Below are positions 43,211 to 55,495 of a stretch of 64,000 bases of DNA, piece after piece (the stretch's first letter is position 1; each line of letters begins with the position of its first letter). Both the position numbers and the translations under genes were made by a program. This DNA comes from Ceratotherium simum simum. Lineage: Eukaryota > Chordata > Mammalia > Perissodactyla > Rhinocerotidae. The stretch covers positions 10,102,354-10,166,353 of the forward strand of contig NW_004454207.1 in NCBI RefSeq assembly GCF_000283155.1, given 5' to 3'. The notes under the pieces are model-generated. The model did not search any database and had not been told where the DNA came from. It was given only the letters and a program-made list of their open reading frames with translations.

Positions 43211-45690
43211 CTGCGAGGTGCTGAGAATTCCCCATCCTGATTTAGCAGGATGATTATAGGTCTTTATAATTATAGTTCCTTAAGTAAAGGCTCTGCTCTT
43301 TCATCAAGCTGCTAAAACCGTATGTTTCCTTGAGTCTCTTGGACCATCTCTGGATGGAGCATTCCTGGCTATAGCGAAGTGGAAGTTTTTACTGTCTTCA
43401 CAAAAGAGATATATCTCATTCCCTTAGCATTCTTGATACTTGTTTGATTAAATTTGAATTAGAACATTTTTCATATTGAGTAAGAGACAATGTTTTGATG
43501 ATAATTATTTCTTCACACAATATAAGGCCTAAGTGACCTAATGAATGTTAAAAGAAATGTGGAAAGCTGTCATTGTCACTATATCATTAAAATATAAGAA
43601 ATACTAACAAATTTAAGTGTCTTATTACCCCATGAGATTTTCATCCAATTTAAAATATCATTATTATGCCAGACAGCTGCTTAAGGATGATAAAAGAAAG
43701 GTACTAATGTTTCTCCTGAATTTAAAAAAAGAAGTTTTCATTAGGAGAATACAAAGAATTGGTCCTAATTAACTTTGTGCAAATAAATCAGAGTACTGAT
43801 TTCACTACAATAATAAATATTGATCATTTTTGTTCATTTTGTAAACTGACCTGCAAGAAAGTGTACCTTCTGAAAGTAGAGGAAGTTGAAAACTATGTCC
43901 TTTATTGTGGAACAGAATAGCAGCTAGTACATGGGAATAGGCATGGATAATGGAGGTGCAAACATAGAAAAATGGAATGATTTAAAGATACAATAGGAGG
44001 GCACCATTTCATTGAACTGATGGCTGCCATAAATCCCATGACCTAATTTCACTCCAATGACAAAACAGTTTACTTTTATGTAACTTTTGCCCCCACATCA
44101 TGCTTGCATTCATTTTAAACTTGAGTATGAGCTGAACACAAAATAAAATGTAAACTTTTAAATAAAGGTAAATAGGTGTCAAATCAATACTTGAAAAACA
44201 ATAAAATACAGTATTAGACGACTTTTATGAAGCTATCTTGTATTTTTGTAATAAAGCATTTATATAGCCAACACGAAATTTCTAATATTATGTGTAGTCA
44301 ATTAGAATACCAAAAGAGTAGAATCTAGTTTTATAATGACATGTTACCTGGCAATTCAGTCTGTGTCAAAATTTATTTGCTTTTGGTCAGCATCCTTCTA
44401 CCCAGACATATAGAAAATAAATTAGTGGAGATCTTTTAAATTATATTCTAATGTACATATATCAGTAAATGCCCAAGTGAAGTATGCCCTTACTTTTACT
44501 AACCACTGATTGTCTATTAAGAGCAAGACACTTGTTTCATCTCTAAAATACAATCACGATGCCTGTCCTGCTAACTCACCAGCTAACGAGATTCAAATGA
44601 GAGAATGAATGCAAAAAAACTTTAAAATCTACAAATCACTATGTAACTATATCATATGTAACTATATCATATTTGTACTTATCTTATATCCACAGGACTG
44701 CTTTAGTTCTGGGGCTCATCTGGAGTCTCTTCTCAGGCAATTGCTTCCTCCTCGTAGTTTAGGGATTATTTTTTCAACTATGCTGCCTCTGTCTTCCAAC
44801 TGCTACCATAGCATGGTTCTTCACACTGTGGATAAGCACGTGGTGAGTATGATGTCCATCTCAGGCATAATACAAAGCAATTCCAATTTTATGGTGCTTC
44901 TTGATTAACATGACTGTTATTTACATAAAACATTATAAATAAGATTCATCTGCATATGTTGCCTGAGTAAACAATCCCACCTAGTTGCTATAGTTGAACT
45001 TCCAAGCTAATGTGAGTTAAGTAAAAGAAGAATGGGTCTTAGCAGGCTGCATTTTCTTTGGATAGATGACTCATTTCTCACATGGTGGTTGATTCCTCTG
45101 TGACACATGGAAGACAGCAGGTGAATGTGAATGAGAAAGGTCACTTTGTTCAAAGTAGGAAAAATAGCTGTGACGTAATTTTCATAACAGTCAACCATAT
45201 TTATCCATGTAAATGTGGATAGTGACAAAGCCAATACTAAGATGAAACACTTTCTGTTGGATATCTAGGGAAAAAGGAAAAAGACCTTCTGCCTGAGGAT
45301 CAATCCAGCCATCTCCAGTGGCCATTTAGTTCTCATTCCAATAAATGGGATTTAATGATCTTATTTTAGTTACATATTGTAAATGTGGTGGGTATGCTTT
45401 TGGCGGAAAATCTACTTATCCAAAGGTATTCTATCGTGATAGTTTGGAGATAGTTAAATAAGCCATAACTTAGGTCTGATTCAATTATAGCACCCAAAGA
45501 ATTGGTGCCTGCTACCAGGCACCAATTATAAAGAATATATAAACAATATGGTCTCTATTTTTTTTCTAAATACTCAGCTCCACTCTTAGTTCTGACATTA
45601 CAATTTCTCATTCCAAAATGTAGTTTCAACAGACAAATTTTTTAAAGGCAAAGTTCATGGTCTACATATTAGTACTTGGTCCATATCATA
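43211..45690. other. Unassigned sequence with two small repeats
   Basis: No gene seen in about 2.5 kb. A perfect 15 bp tandem duplication (ATGTAACTATATCAT) lies at 44641-44670. A 12 bp perfect inverted repeat with a 4-base loop lies at 45500-45527. Confidence 0.5.
45500..45527. repeat. Perfect 12 bp hairpin
   Basis: AATTGGTGCCTG (45500-45511), loop CTAC, CAGGCACCAATT (45516-45527). No T run follows, and no gene lies near, so this is not a bacterial-type terminator. Function unknown; it may be the scar of a small inversion or duplication. Confidence 0.9.
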
Positions 45691-45855
45691 AAATCACAAA
45701 ATATTAAACTGGAAGAAGCCATAGTGATCATTTTATTTATTTTATTATATATATAAGGACACTAAGGCCTAAAGAATTGAAGTGACTAATAGAGTAAGTC
45801 AACAGCAGAGCAAAGCCTAAACTTAGGTGTCTAAGACCCTAGGATACATGTTAAT
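45691..45855 (-). mobile_element. MIR-like copy A, antisense
   Basis: ATTAAACTGGAAGAAGCCAT, then GGACACTAAGGCCTAAAGAA with TTGAAGTGACT and AACAGCAGAGCAAAGCCTAA follow an antisense MIR3-like core (GAGCTGGAAGGGACC ... GGAAACTGAGGCCCAGAGAG ... GTGACT). It shares non-consensus features with 46913-47070. Confidence 0.65.
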
Positions 45856-46449
45856 TTTATATGAAGTAAGTTGCTTTTTTTATTACTTTGAAAAAAAAGT
45901 TATTAAACTGTTTCCTTCTAGGATTTTGGTTAAATCATATAGACACTTGATTAAATCCCAAATTCTGATTTTTTTCCAGTAGTTTTTCTCTGCCCTATGT
46001 ACTAGCACTTTTGTAACAACAACAGAAAGCTAAGTAATAAAATATTTGATATCATTCAAACCTCACTCTGATTCTTTCTTCCCTGAAATTGCTCTAGGGT
46101 CCATTTCAGTTTAGATTTCCTAATATTATTATCTCTGGAGACTAATCTGAGAAGAGGTAAAAGAAGAAAGCCCTGGTTAGAGAACAATGGGGACCTATAA
46201 GTGCACTATGGCACTCTCAGTCCTCTCAACAGGACTATCTTCCTGAGAAAAAGCCATTAAATGTTGCAATTTCTCCTATGGTTTATATCAGAGGTACCCA
46301 GGACATCAATTTAGATTGACTGTTTGGCTGTGTGGTTGTTTTAAGTAGACTACAGAGTTTCATTGACAATTGTAAACACCACAATATACCATAGGGCCTC
46401 TTTTGGCCCCTGCTTCTTGGTTCATATATCATTTCTACCCTTATCAGTC
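45856..46449. other. Unassigned sequence
   Basis: No gene or recognised repeat. Confidence 0.45.
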
Positions 46450-46912
46450 TCCTTCCAACAATAAACATTTAGCAAGTATTTTTTAACACCTTTTGTGTGC
46501 CAGGAACTGTGCTGGCACTGCAAATACAAGGATAAATAAGATAAACCAAGTACCATCTCCATGGAGCTAACATCCTCATTTGGCATGAGAAGAAACACAC
46601 AAAGCTAATAACTGGTTGAGGGAGATTTAAAAAGTAATTTGATAGTGCCTGAGTAACTTCCATGAGGTGGCTTAAGTTAAATAAAGGGGTCAAGGAAAAT
46701 CTTTCTGAGAAGGTACTATTTGAGCTGATCCCTAAACGGATAGGAAGTTGATATGGCTGGCTTATAGTGAGCACAGGATTGCGGCATGAGATGGAAGTAG
46801 GAGACAGAGGCAGGGCTGATCATGTAAGGCCGTATAGGCCATCGAAAGAGGTTTTGATTTTATTGTTAGTACGGCAGAAAGCCATTGAAGGGTTATGGAG
46901 GGATTGACCTTT
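46450..46912 (-). mobile_element. L2 LINE 3' end, antisense
   Basis: CCTTTTGTGTGCCAGGAACT with GTGCTGGCACTGCAAATACA, CATGGAGCTAACATCCTCAT, AGGAAAATCTTTCTGAGAAG, ATTTGAGCTGATCCCTAAAC and TGATCATGTAAGGCCGTATA match the reverse complement of the L2 3' region in order. It includes the canonical TGTGCCAGGCACTG-like block. Confidence 0.82.
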
Positions 46913-47070
46913 TTATAATCTCAAAATATAAAACTGGAAGAGACTGTACTGATTATTTTGTTTAAATATTTTATTATAGAGATAAGAACAGCAAAGCCTA
47001 GAAAGTTAAAGTGACTAACAGAGTAAGTCAATAGCAGAGCAGAGACTAAACTTGGGTCTCTGAGCTCTAG
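46913..47070 (-). mobile_element. MIR-like copy B, antisense
   Basis: ATATAAAACTGGAAGAGACT, AGCAAAGCCTAGAAAGTTAA with AGTGACTAACAGAGTAAGTC and AATAGCAGAGCAGAGACTAA. It starts directly at the L2 edge and is unusually similar to copy A at 45691-45855. Confidence 0.65.
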
Positions 47071-48430
47071 AGAGAGGCAAAAAAAGGTAAATGTCAGGAA
47101 GGAGTAAAGAGGAGATTTTTTTAGGTCATTATATAAGAGTAACGAATACATGGGATGAATATAATTTGGATCATTTATTCTAAATGAAGAAAATGGTCAG
47201 ACAAACAAGTAGCCAAAGGGCTCAGTCCCAAGGTCCAAAAAACTATAGCCCCTTTTCTCTGGCAGAGGTAAGATAGGACATTTGGGTATTTTTAGGTCAT
47301 CATCCTCAAAATGTTAGAAATATGCTCCCAAATTATCCCAGTTTCCCCTAATAATCCACTATGTAATTAATTAATTACTTAGTATTAATTAAGTTAAAGT
47401 AATTAATAAGCTTTGTGCTATCTATATACATTTTTGGCCATTACCATCTCTTATGATTTCACTTCCAACGTTTGCTACCTACTTATATAACTCAAGAGTG
47501 ACATTAAATAGGATTCTGAAAGTTTAATTTAATTTCTTAAGCTTAGTTATTCTCAAACATGTTTCCAAATGCCACAATAAATGTATAACAATGACCATTA
47601 GTGCTTAATATTTGTTGAAGGCTATATATAATACACTAAGTGTGGAAGAAAAAAATGTATATATTTTTAAATAGTTGATTATCCCACACATTCTAAAGAG
47701 GACAAAGTTTAATTTAGCAGAAATTTATTTATTTATTTATAAATTTATTTAGGTTTCTATAGCCCTTTATGCTTTCAGCATGTTGGGCAATCATGTTCAT
47801 TAGTTATTTCTCAGATAATACTTATACGTACTTTAGCACTCTACACATATTTTAGAAATGGAAAAATAGATTAGCAGGGACTGGAGTTCCTGGCATGAGT
47901 GTAGGATGTCGTCTATCTGAAAATCACTGAGATACACCAGGATTTACTGGAATCAAGAATAATCTTTGGTCCATGAGTGCTGCCTTAACACTCTGAAAAA
48001 GCAAGCTTTCTACATATCTGCCCAGAAATGATCCACAACTTCTGGCACATCCTTTCTTTGGGAGTAATCTTGGAAATAGGCAATTCGTATTCCCATTCTC
48101 TTGACAAATCATTGTGTTTTATTTCTAGCCTGATGAAGCATTTAAATGGGGATATGTACACCTCATATATTTGATAATAAAGTTTATGCCTTTAGGATAA
48201 TGAGCCGGTCATGGCTTATTTGGTCTCTCTTTACCTTTATTTATACACATTCTTCAGGCTCTACAATTGATTCATAAACAATTAAGATGGTAATTATTGC
48301 AACTGCTTGCTGTTTAGTAACAAACCAGGAGTAAATACAACATTGATTATAGAAGAAAAAGCAATTCTTGTGACATCTTAAATACCAATTAAAGAAGCAA
48401 AGTGACTATTAAATTGTTATGAAATGTATG
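47071..48430. other. Unassigned sequence
   Basis: An (ATTT)n tract is at 47723-47742. No gene or other recognised repeat. Confidence 0.5.
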
Positions 48431-49010
48431 CCATACATTTAAAAACAAGTACTTTATCCATTGACCTCAATTATGGCAATTCTAGGAAATTATCCCACAG
48501 ATATAATCATACAAGTGTATGAAGATATATGTACACAGATTTTCACTGCAGAATTTTTGTATAAACAAAAAAATTATAAAATCTCAAATAACCTTCAATA
48601 AAGGAATAGTTAAATAAATAATGGTATATCTACAAAATGGAATATTGTGCAGTCATTTTAAAAATACAGACTTTGAAAATGTCCAAGACATTTTGTTTCT
48701 GAGTTAGAAAATAGTATCCATGGTATGACTATACACATACACCTTAAAATTTCCATAGAAAAATATTAAAATGTATATAAATGCCAAATCACTATGTTGT
48801 ACACCTGAAACTAACATAATATTGTATGTCAACTATACTTCAATTAAAAAATATATATTAAAAGGGTTTCTTACTAGGTAACAGAATTATAGGAAATTCT
48901 CAGTTTCTACTATTTATATTCCTGGTGTTCTTTGAAGTTTTGTTTTTTTTTTTTAATCTAGCATTTACTGCTTTTGTAATCAGAAGAAGTAGTTAAAGAT
49001 TAAAATACAA
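48431..49010 (+). mobile_element. Old L1 3' end with a second short L1 end inserted
   Basis: Outer element: ATTATGGCAATTCTAGGAAA, CAATAAAGGAATAGTTAAAT, ATGGAATATTGTGCAGTCAT, ending after TTTGTAATCAGAAGAAG. The inner 48785-48850 piece (ATCACTATGTTGTACACCTG with AAACTAACATAATATTGTAT and CTTCAATTAAAAAA) is a different L1 3' terminus ending in its own A-rich tail. The outer element then resumes (GGTAACAGAATTATAGG). Confidence 0.7.
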
Positions 49011-49079
49011 AGTATCTGAATAAAAGTTACTATATCTTAACAATAAAATATAAGATTGCATATGTTGAAGCTTAACTTT

Positions 49080-49970
49080 GGGGGTCGCAGATAAAAATTT
49101 TATTTGCTTAATGAAAAAATATGAATAGAAGAATTAGAAAATAGAGTTGGGGAAATCTAGGGAAAAAATATAAAAATATAAATAGACAATAGAAAAGACA
49201 AGAAAATTAGACTCCATGCTAGAGGTCTATTATCTGAGAATCAGGAGATCCAGACAGAGAGAGGATAGAAAACAGAGAAGAAAAAATGATTAAAGAAATA
49301 ATACAAGAAAATTTCCCACAATTGAAGAACACAAGTTTCTTCAAGGACCCATCAAGTGCTCAACTCAATAAATAAAAGACCTGCATCAAAGCATGTTGTA
49401 ATGAAACTTCAGAACACTGAAGATTCCAAAAGCTTCCAGAGACAAAATATAGTGCACTTACAAAAGATTGGAAATTAGAATGGCATTGCACTCCTTAAAA
49501 CAACAATGGAAGCTAGAAGAAGACATTGCCTTCAAAATTCTGAAGGGAAATTATTTCCAACCCAGAATTCTATACATAGCCAATCTAATGTGACAGTTGT
49601 ATAAAGACATTTTCAGAGAGGTAAGAACTCAAAAAATGTACTTCTCATTTCCCCTTTGTCCAAAAGCTACTGGAAGATGTGCACCACCAAAAGAGGAATA
49701 AACCAAGAAAGAGGAAGACATGCGTTCCAAGAAAGAAATGACTCCCCACAGTAGAGGGGTGAAAGAAATTCCAAGGATGATGGTACAGGGAAGTTTCAAG
49801 AAAGGACTGGGCAGCAAACCTAGAAAGCTATCAATCAGGAAGAGGCGGACAGTGGGTTCCAGAAAAAGATCTCTAAGGGAAAAAAAAAATGAAGTTGATG
49901 GTTATCTGATGTGTTTGAATAACGAGAGAAGATTAACAGGTCTGTTAATGTTTTTAAATTTACTTTAGAC
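49080..49970 (+). mobile_element. HAL1 (half-L1) element
   Basis: Matches HAL1 in order: AAAGAAATAATACAAGAAAA, CATCAAGTGCTCAACTCAAT, AGCATGTTGTAATGAAACTT, AGCTTCCAGAGACAAAATAT, CAACCCAGAATTCTATACAT, AAAGACATTTTCAGAGAGGT, GGAAGATGTGCACCACCAAA, GAGGAATAAACCAAGAAAGA. HAL1s are ancient L1 relatives keeping ORF1 without ORF2, moved by L1 proteins in trans. An 82-codon frame at 49720-49968 is a leftover of its ORF1 end. No intact ORF. Confidence 0.82.
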
Positions 49971-51441
49971 CAAACTGACTTTAAAATTTTGTCTAATAGG
50001 GGAATTACCTTGTCAACCAAATGGCATTTACTTTGCTGCCAAATGTATGTTCTTAAATGTTTTATTCTATGGTGAGAGATCTGGAGATTGGAAATGGAAA
50101 GTAGTTTGTGCTTAGAGTTACCTTCTGCTTTGCTGGTTTGAAACACTGAATCCACTGTCAGAGCTAAGGATCTTCCTGTGGTACTGCTAATTCATTCCTA
50201 GCATTGAAAATTCACAACTGGGTATTTTGTCTCATCCTTTAAACTGAATGACAAGGTGCAGGGGCAGGCAGGGGGTGGGGGGCAGTACTGGGGGAAGGGG
50301 AGGGACTCCTGATAAACAGTTCTTTCTCCACCTTCTGTCCTTCACTTTTCAGCTATAACAACTGAATTTTAAAATACAAATAAATAAATATATCTATGTG
50401 TGTGTGTGTGTACTCAAAACACAGCAATGTGACAGGCAGTGAACTACAGACAAACAATAGTCAAATGCTCTCCCCTCATAGATTTTACAGTCTAATGGAA
50501 AAAGTGATAATACATTATTATAAGTTTGATGAGTATAATAAAAGAAGAAGAGCACATAACAAAAGGATTTAACCTAATCTAGCCACAAATGTAGAACCTA
50601 TTGCTATTCACAGCTCTGTCTCTTTAACCAACATACCTACTTATGCAAAAAGCATGCTGTGAATCAGCAGAGCTACAAATTTTCTCTACTTTCACTGCCT
50701 AGTTTAACCATGAGTGTGCCCCAAAGTAAACATATTGACCCTTCAGAAATATAATATTTGTACCACTCCTGAGCAATTGTGTTTTTCACTAAATGTAGAT
50801 ATAGCCTAAGATCCACATTTTTCTTATGCATATCAAAATAATCAGTCCAGCCTAGAATTCTATACCTAGCCAATCAAATAAGCAAGCTGGCAAAGAAAAC
50901 CTTTCTACATGTCAAGTGCTACAACCCAGATTTGTCTATCTCTTTTGATGTCGTGCATTTCACAGCTATGCTGCCTCACCATCTTAATTTGTGGCTGCAT
51001 AGTTTGATATTCTATCTGTTCAAATAATATGTGATAGAATAAACCTTCTTAATATGACTGACTTCAGGTGGAATTAAGGTACACTGAAAGATATGCTAAT
51101 TTTGTGATGGGCACTATGTAGTCTGACTTACTGCAAACTATAAACCAAAAGAGTTTAAATAAGCAATAATTAATACAAACAAAAATTGTGATGGTAGTGA
51201 GCATCTCTTCTGGCTCAGAAAATGTTCATTGAATCCAAATTTTAAATCAGTTATGAAAACCAGACAGATGATTTGGGAAAAAAAAGCTTGGGCTGTCTTC
51301 CTAATTCTGAGAACTCAAAAAAATAATATTGCGTTTTCTTGTCTCAAGATTTTCCATTTCCATTAATCACTTTGTTATCCAAGCTAGAATTTAGGAAGAT
51401 AAGAACAATGCTAAAGTAGTTCCTCAAATTAAAGCAATATA
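49971..51441. other. Unassigned sequence with G-rich and TG tracts
   Basis: A G-rich stretch at 50259-50307 contains five or more GGG runs. (TG)n lies at 50397-50411. CCTAGAATTCTATACCTAGC (50850-50869) recalls an L1/HAL1 ORF1 C-terminal block but is too short to call. No gene. Confidence 0.5.
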
Positions 51442-51457
51442 TAGAACAGTTATTTTT

Positions 51458-51669
51458 TTTTTTTTAAGATTTTATTTATTTTATTTTTTTCCCCCCAAAG
51501 CCCGAGTGGAAAGTTGTATGTCGTAGCTGCACATCCTTCTAGTTGCTGTATGCGGGACTCGGCCTCAGGATGAACGGAGAAGTGGTGCCTCGATGCGCAC
51601 CCGGGATCCGAACCCAGGCCACCAGCATCGCAGCGCGCGCACTTAACCACCAAGCCACAGGGCCGGCCC
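51458..51669 (-). mobile_element. ERE-type SINE (tail B), antisense
   Basis: The left part is the T run and ATTTATTTTATTTTTTTCCC tail, then CGTAGCTGCACATCCTTCTA. The right end is CACAGGGCCGGCCC. TSD TAGAACAGTTATTTTT at 51442-51457 and 51670-51685 is perfect. It has a GCAGCGCGCGCAC CpG-rich block near the head. Confidence 0.95.
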
Positions 51670-51685
51670 TAGAACAGTTATTTTT

Positions 51686-53640
51686 CAGAATAGTTATGAC
51701 CTCATTGCTATAATTGTATTGACAGACACTTTGTTTTCATCCTAAAGCTATCATCATGAATGAATGAATGAATGAATGAGTTTCCAGAGTAGTCAGATGG
51801 CAGACTGGTTACCCCGATTAACCTCTCAACCAAAAAAGAACATCTTTTTAAGTGCTTTGCTGATCTGATACAATAGGAAGACTTCTGTAGAAGTCAAAGT
51901 GAAACCTGGGATTTAAGTTAATGTCAAAATCAGTCTCATCCTGAGAGTTTCTACTGGATCCTAGAGACTTTAAGCTTTTGCCTTGACAGCTGCACGGCCA
52001 TGGAAGGGGGACAGGAGATAAAGCCCATATGCCCAAGGTGTGGAATATAACAAGAAACTCTTCATAAAGATGGGACCCAAAGGTGTAAGGGTAAATGAGA
52101 AAGAAAAATCAAATCAAAACTAAACTAATATTAAAACCTACATGCAGAAGGGACAGCAAAAAAACTTGCTGATCTTAACCTTGATACTGGGTGGAATGGA
52201 AAAAATATCTACCCTGAGAACTCATCATAACCACTAGCTGGTTACCCCAGGAATTTGTAGCCCAAATTCACATTACCTGCATGGCCAAAAAATATCTTGA
52301 GCAAAGAGTATAATTTAAAGTGATTCGAGGTTGGAACTGCCCCCCAGGCAACTGGTAAATCTTCACTATGGGAAAGGCAACATCAACCTAGGCTCAAAGA
52401 ATTCTCATAGATAAAGTTTCAAGGATAAAACCCACTATCAATCTCATCAATTCCAAAGCATACTTTTTTTACACTTTATATCTCTAATTGGAATGAATCT
52501 CATAATCGAGGTATTTTACAATTGCTCTCAGCCAGTTGCCTAGTTACCTATTCATGCATGAATACCAAAAGGGCCAGCATCAAATTTTATAGAAAGAGAG
52601 TCAGAGACTTGGAGAAAGTCCTGAAGACAAAAGTGAAGCACTCTTTTAACCCTTCGAAACCAAATGGTTGTGTGGAGAGGAAGTAAGGAATAAGAGTGTT
52701 TCTCAACATGCAAAAAGTGGGAATCAAAAGACTAGTTCTTCGCGAATTATTGGGCCTCTAAGGTACTGGTAATGCTATAATATTTGCTGGGTAGTTTGTG
52801 AGATTCACCCATACTGAATGTAACAATAAGTGATTCATTCTCATCGCTATATAGTATATTAGTTATAAATGTATCAAAATTTATTTATCCTTTCCCCTGT
52901 TGATGGACATTTGGAGAAAAATAACCCACTCACACTTAAGGGAGCAAAGGCATATGAAAATATATCTTCCTGTCCTTTTGAAGTTTCCCATCAGTGAGAT
53001 CATCTGACAGGTAGAAATGTCTTAAATATAACTATTGTATAGAGAAAATGGAAGAAGCAAACTTTGAGCTCTTCTATAATCCACATAAATTAGAGTGTAC
53101 TTTTAGTTTGTTATTTTTTTGTTTTCATTTGTTTGTTTGTTTTAAGAGTGATTCCGCTCACAGGCATAGTAAAATCACCTCACTAGTGATTCAAAGAAAT
53201 TTAAGACAAGGTAAAAGAAAATCTGAAAAACCTCAAGAGTGCCATTCTTTCACTACTGGATTGACAAATGGCTTTCCAAGTTTAATGTTAATTAAGTTTT
53301 GGAAGTAAATTCTCTCTAAACTAACTCAAACCTTTACAAGGAAATGCTCAAATCTGGAGAAGAGTCCACAAGAAATGTGGTAACTCTAAAGGAGTAAAAG
53401 TCAACAGAAAACTTAGTGCATCTCCGTAGAAAAAAGAATGTTTCACTTATTCAAGAATATTGTTCTTTTGCCTTAAAAAGCCAGAGGAATTCATACTATT
53501 TTTAAAAAGTAAAATTGACTTCTAAGTCTCTTAAGTCTTGCTAGTATAGAGCATGAAGATTTGTGCGTTACTTTTTGTACATCTCAGTTGAACTGTTTAA
53601 CTTTTCTTTCTAATAGAAGACAGATGAGAAAAGATGCTGT
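51686..53640. other. Unassigned intergenic sequence
   Basis: A (TGAA)5-6 microsatellite is at 51757-51779. 52850-52925 (AATTTATTTATCCTTTCCCC with TGTTGATGGACATTTGGAG) is a short antisense L1-like fragment. No gene seen. Confidence 0.5.
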
Positions 53641-53885
53641 AGCATAATATTTATTATTTCTGAGGCTTATCTTTAAAATTCCGTGATGTATTTTTACACC
53701 TGTATGCTCGTACATGCATTTCTCTGGAAGGAAACAAATAAGTAATAATGGTGATTATCTCTGAAGAAGGAAATTGGGTGGCTGGTGAAGGGTTGGAGAG
53801 AGACTTGCTTTTTACCACACACTCTTTAGTACCATTCAAATTTTGCACCATCTGAATATATTATCTATTTTTAAATATTTTTATA
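53641..53885 (+). mobile_element. Probable L1 3' UTR fragment
   Basis: GGTGATTATCTCTGAAGAAG with GAAATTGGGTGG, then CATTCAAATTTTGCACCATC and TGAATATATTATCTATTTTT resembles old L1 3' UTR ends (GTGGTTACCTCTGGGGAGTG ... TGAATTTTGTACCATGTG). Confidence 0.5.
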
Positions 53886-55495
53886 AATATATGATTCTCT
53901 AAATTTTTTCTTGTAGGAAATTATGAACACTTGGAAAAACATACCATATTCCATAAATGAGAAGTAGTTATTAAGACAAGTGGTGAGGAGACACAGTTGA
54001 TTTGGAGGGTAGGTGAGGGGGAAATATGGCATAGGTATTTGGACTTAGGCATCAATCAGGGTTACACATAGGAGGTAGGGCAGCTGGTGGTTACCAGAAC
54101 TAAACTTTCTTCTTTTTCCTAAAAATACTCTTTTACAAAGAAATTTCATAAAAATTTTATTATGCACAGCATATATAGAAGAGAGGTAGGTTTTTAAAGA
54201 ATCCTGGTAGTTTTATTTGGGACAAACTAAAGAAAAAGTCCAAGTTGGTTGCTTCATCTAATAAAAAAATATTACAAGGCAAATCAAATTGCCTGCTTAA
54301 TGAAGACAGATTGTTTGACTTTGTATAAATGATATTGTTTAAAGAAATGCCTTTTAATGGAAATCAATTGTCTGGTAAATAATAATTTTGGTGTTTTTTT
54401 CCAAATTAAAACAGAGGAATAGAAAATGAAAAGATTATGCAACCATTCTGCAAGTTTATTGGCAAAATGAATGAACGTGTGTTTTGGTTGCTCTGCAGAG
54501 ACGACTTGACCTAATTGAAAGAGAAATGTGATGCCTGGTGCCAGAGCTGAATAATTGTCTTTTAGAAAAAAAGAGTGGAATGATTATCCATCTTCTGTAT
54601 TTCTTCCACATAGAGGTTTTGATGATTGTTTCAACCCTGGAAAATAACTCATGCCTCAAAAAAGTCCAAACGAGAGACTCTAATGTTAGTAGTCTAACTC
54701 AGGGCCTTCATTACTAAAACAAGCACTTCTTTACCACTACAATCATTGATGAATCAGGAACTGTCCTTCAACTAGAAAGGTGATGTTACTATCTGTAAGA
54801 TATGTGCTCTAAGGTTGTTTTGGTTTTTGGTTGTTTGTTTTTATTTTTGGTTTGTGCTGTTGTTTTGTGGGGTTTTTTGTTTGTTTTTGTTTTCCCAGTA
54901 GCAGTTTAAAATTTTCTTACCCATGCACAATCCCTGGCTGTTTTCTTCCTGACCAATGCATTGATTTGTTATGGTGAGTCTGTAGCTAGAAACAGATTGA
55001 TGCTAAACAGGCATACAGCAGGAAAAAATCCATCAAGTCTGCCTCCCTATCCCATAGCCAAAATAAGACACTCCTTCCAATTATTTGCTCATTTCTCTTT
55101 AGTTCCCAGGAAAGTGTGAGATCCTTTGAAAATTAATCTTGTTTATCTTTGTATTCTCACTTCCTAGATAATGTACTCAATAAATGTTGGTTTGTACAGT
55201 GGATCACCTAAGCTTCAGCACAGTGCTATTACCAATGGAACAATATCAGTTATTTGACCAGGCTGCTAAACCAAGTTCATAGAAAAATATAAAAGGTGAA
55301 AATATTTTCTTAATTGAGTTCTTGCCCTTATTGTCATTCAGAATGGTAGTTTTCCACAAGTTTAATTTCAAAACCTGTATATCATGCTTTATACTCCTTG
55401 ATGTCCAAGAAATAAGACACATTATAGAATAATTAAAGTTGTTAAGGGGTCAGAAGATACTTTGATGAGATCAGCTTTACAGAAGTAAAATCAAC
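53886..55495. other. Unassigned sequence with a T/G-rich tract
   Basis: 54816-54895 is T/G-rich (TTGGTTTTTGGTTGTTTGTT and similar), a simple-sequence tract. No gene or other recognised repeat. Confidence 0.5.
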
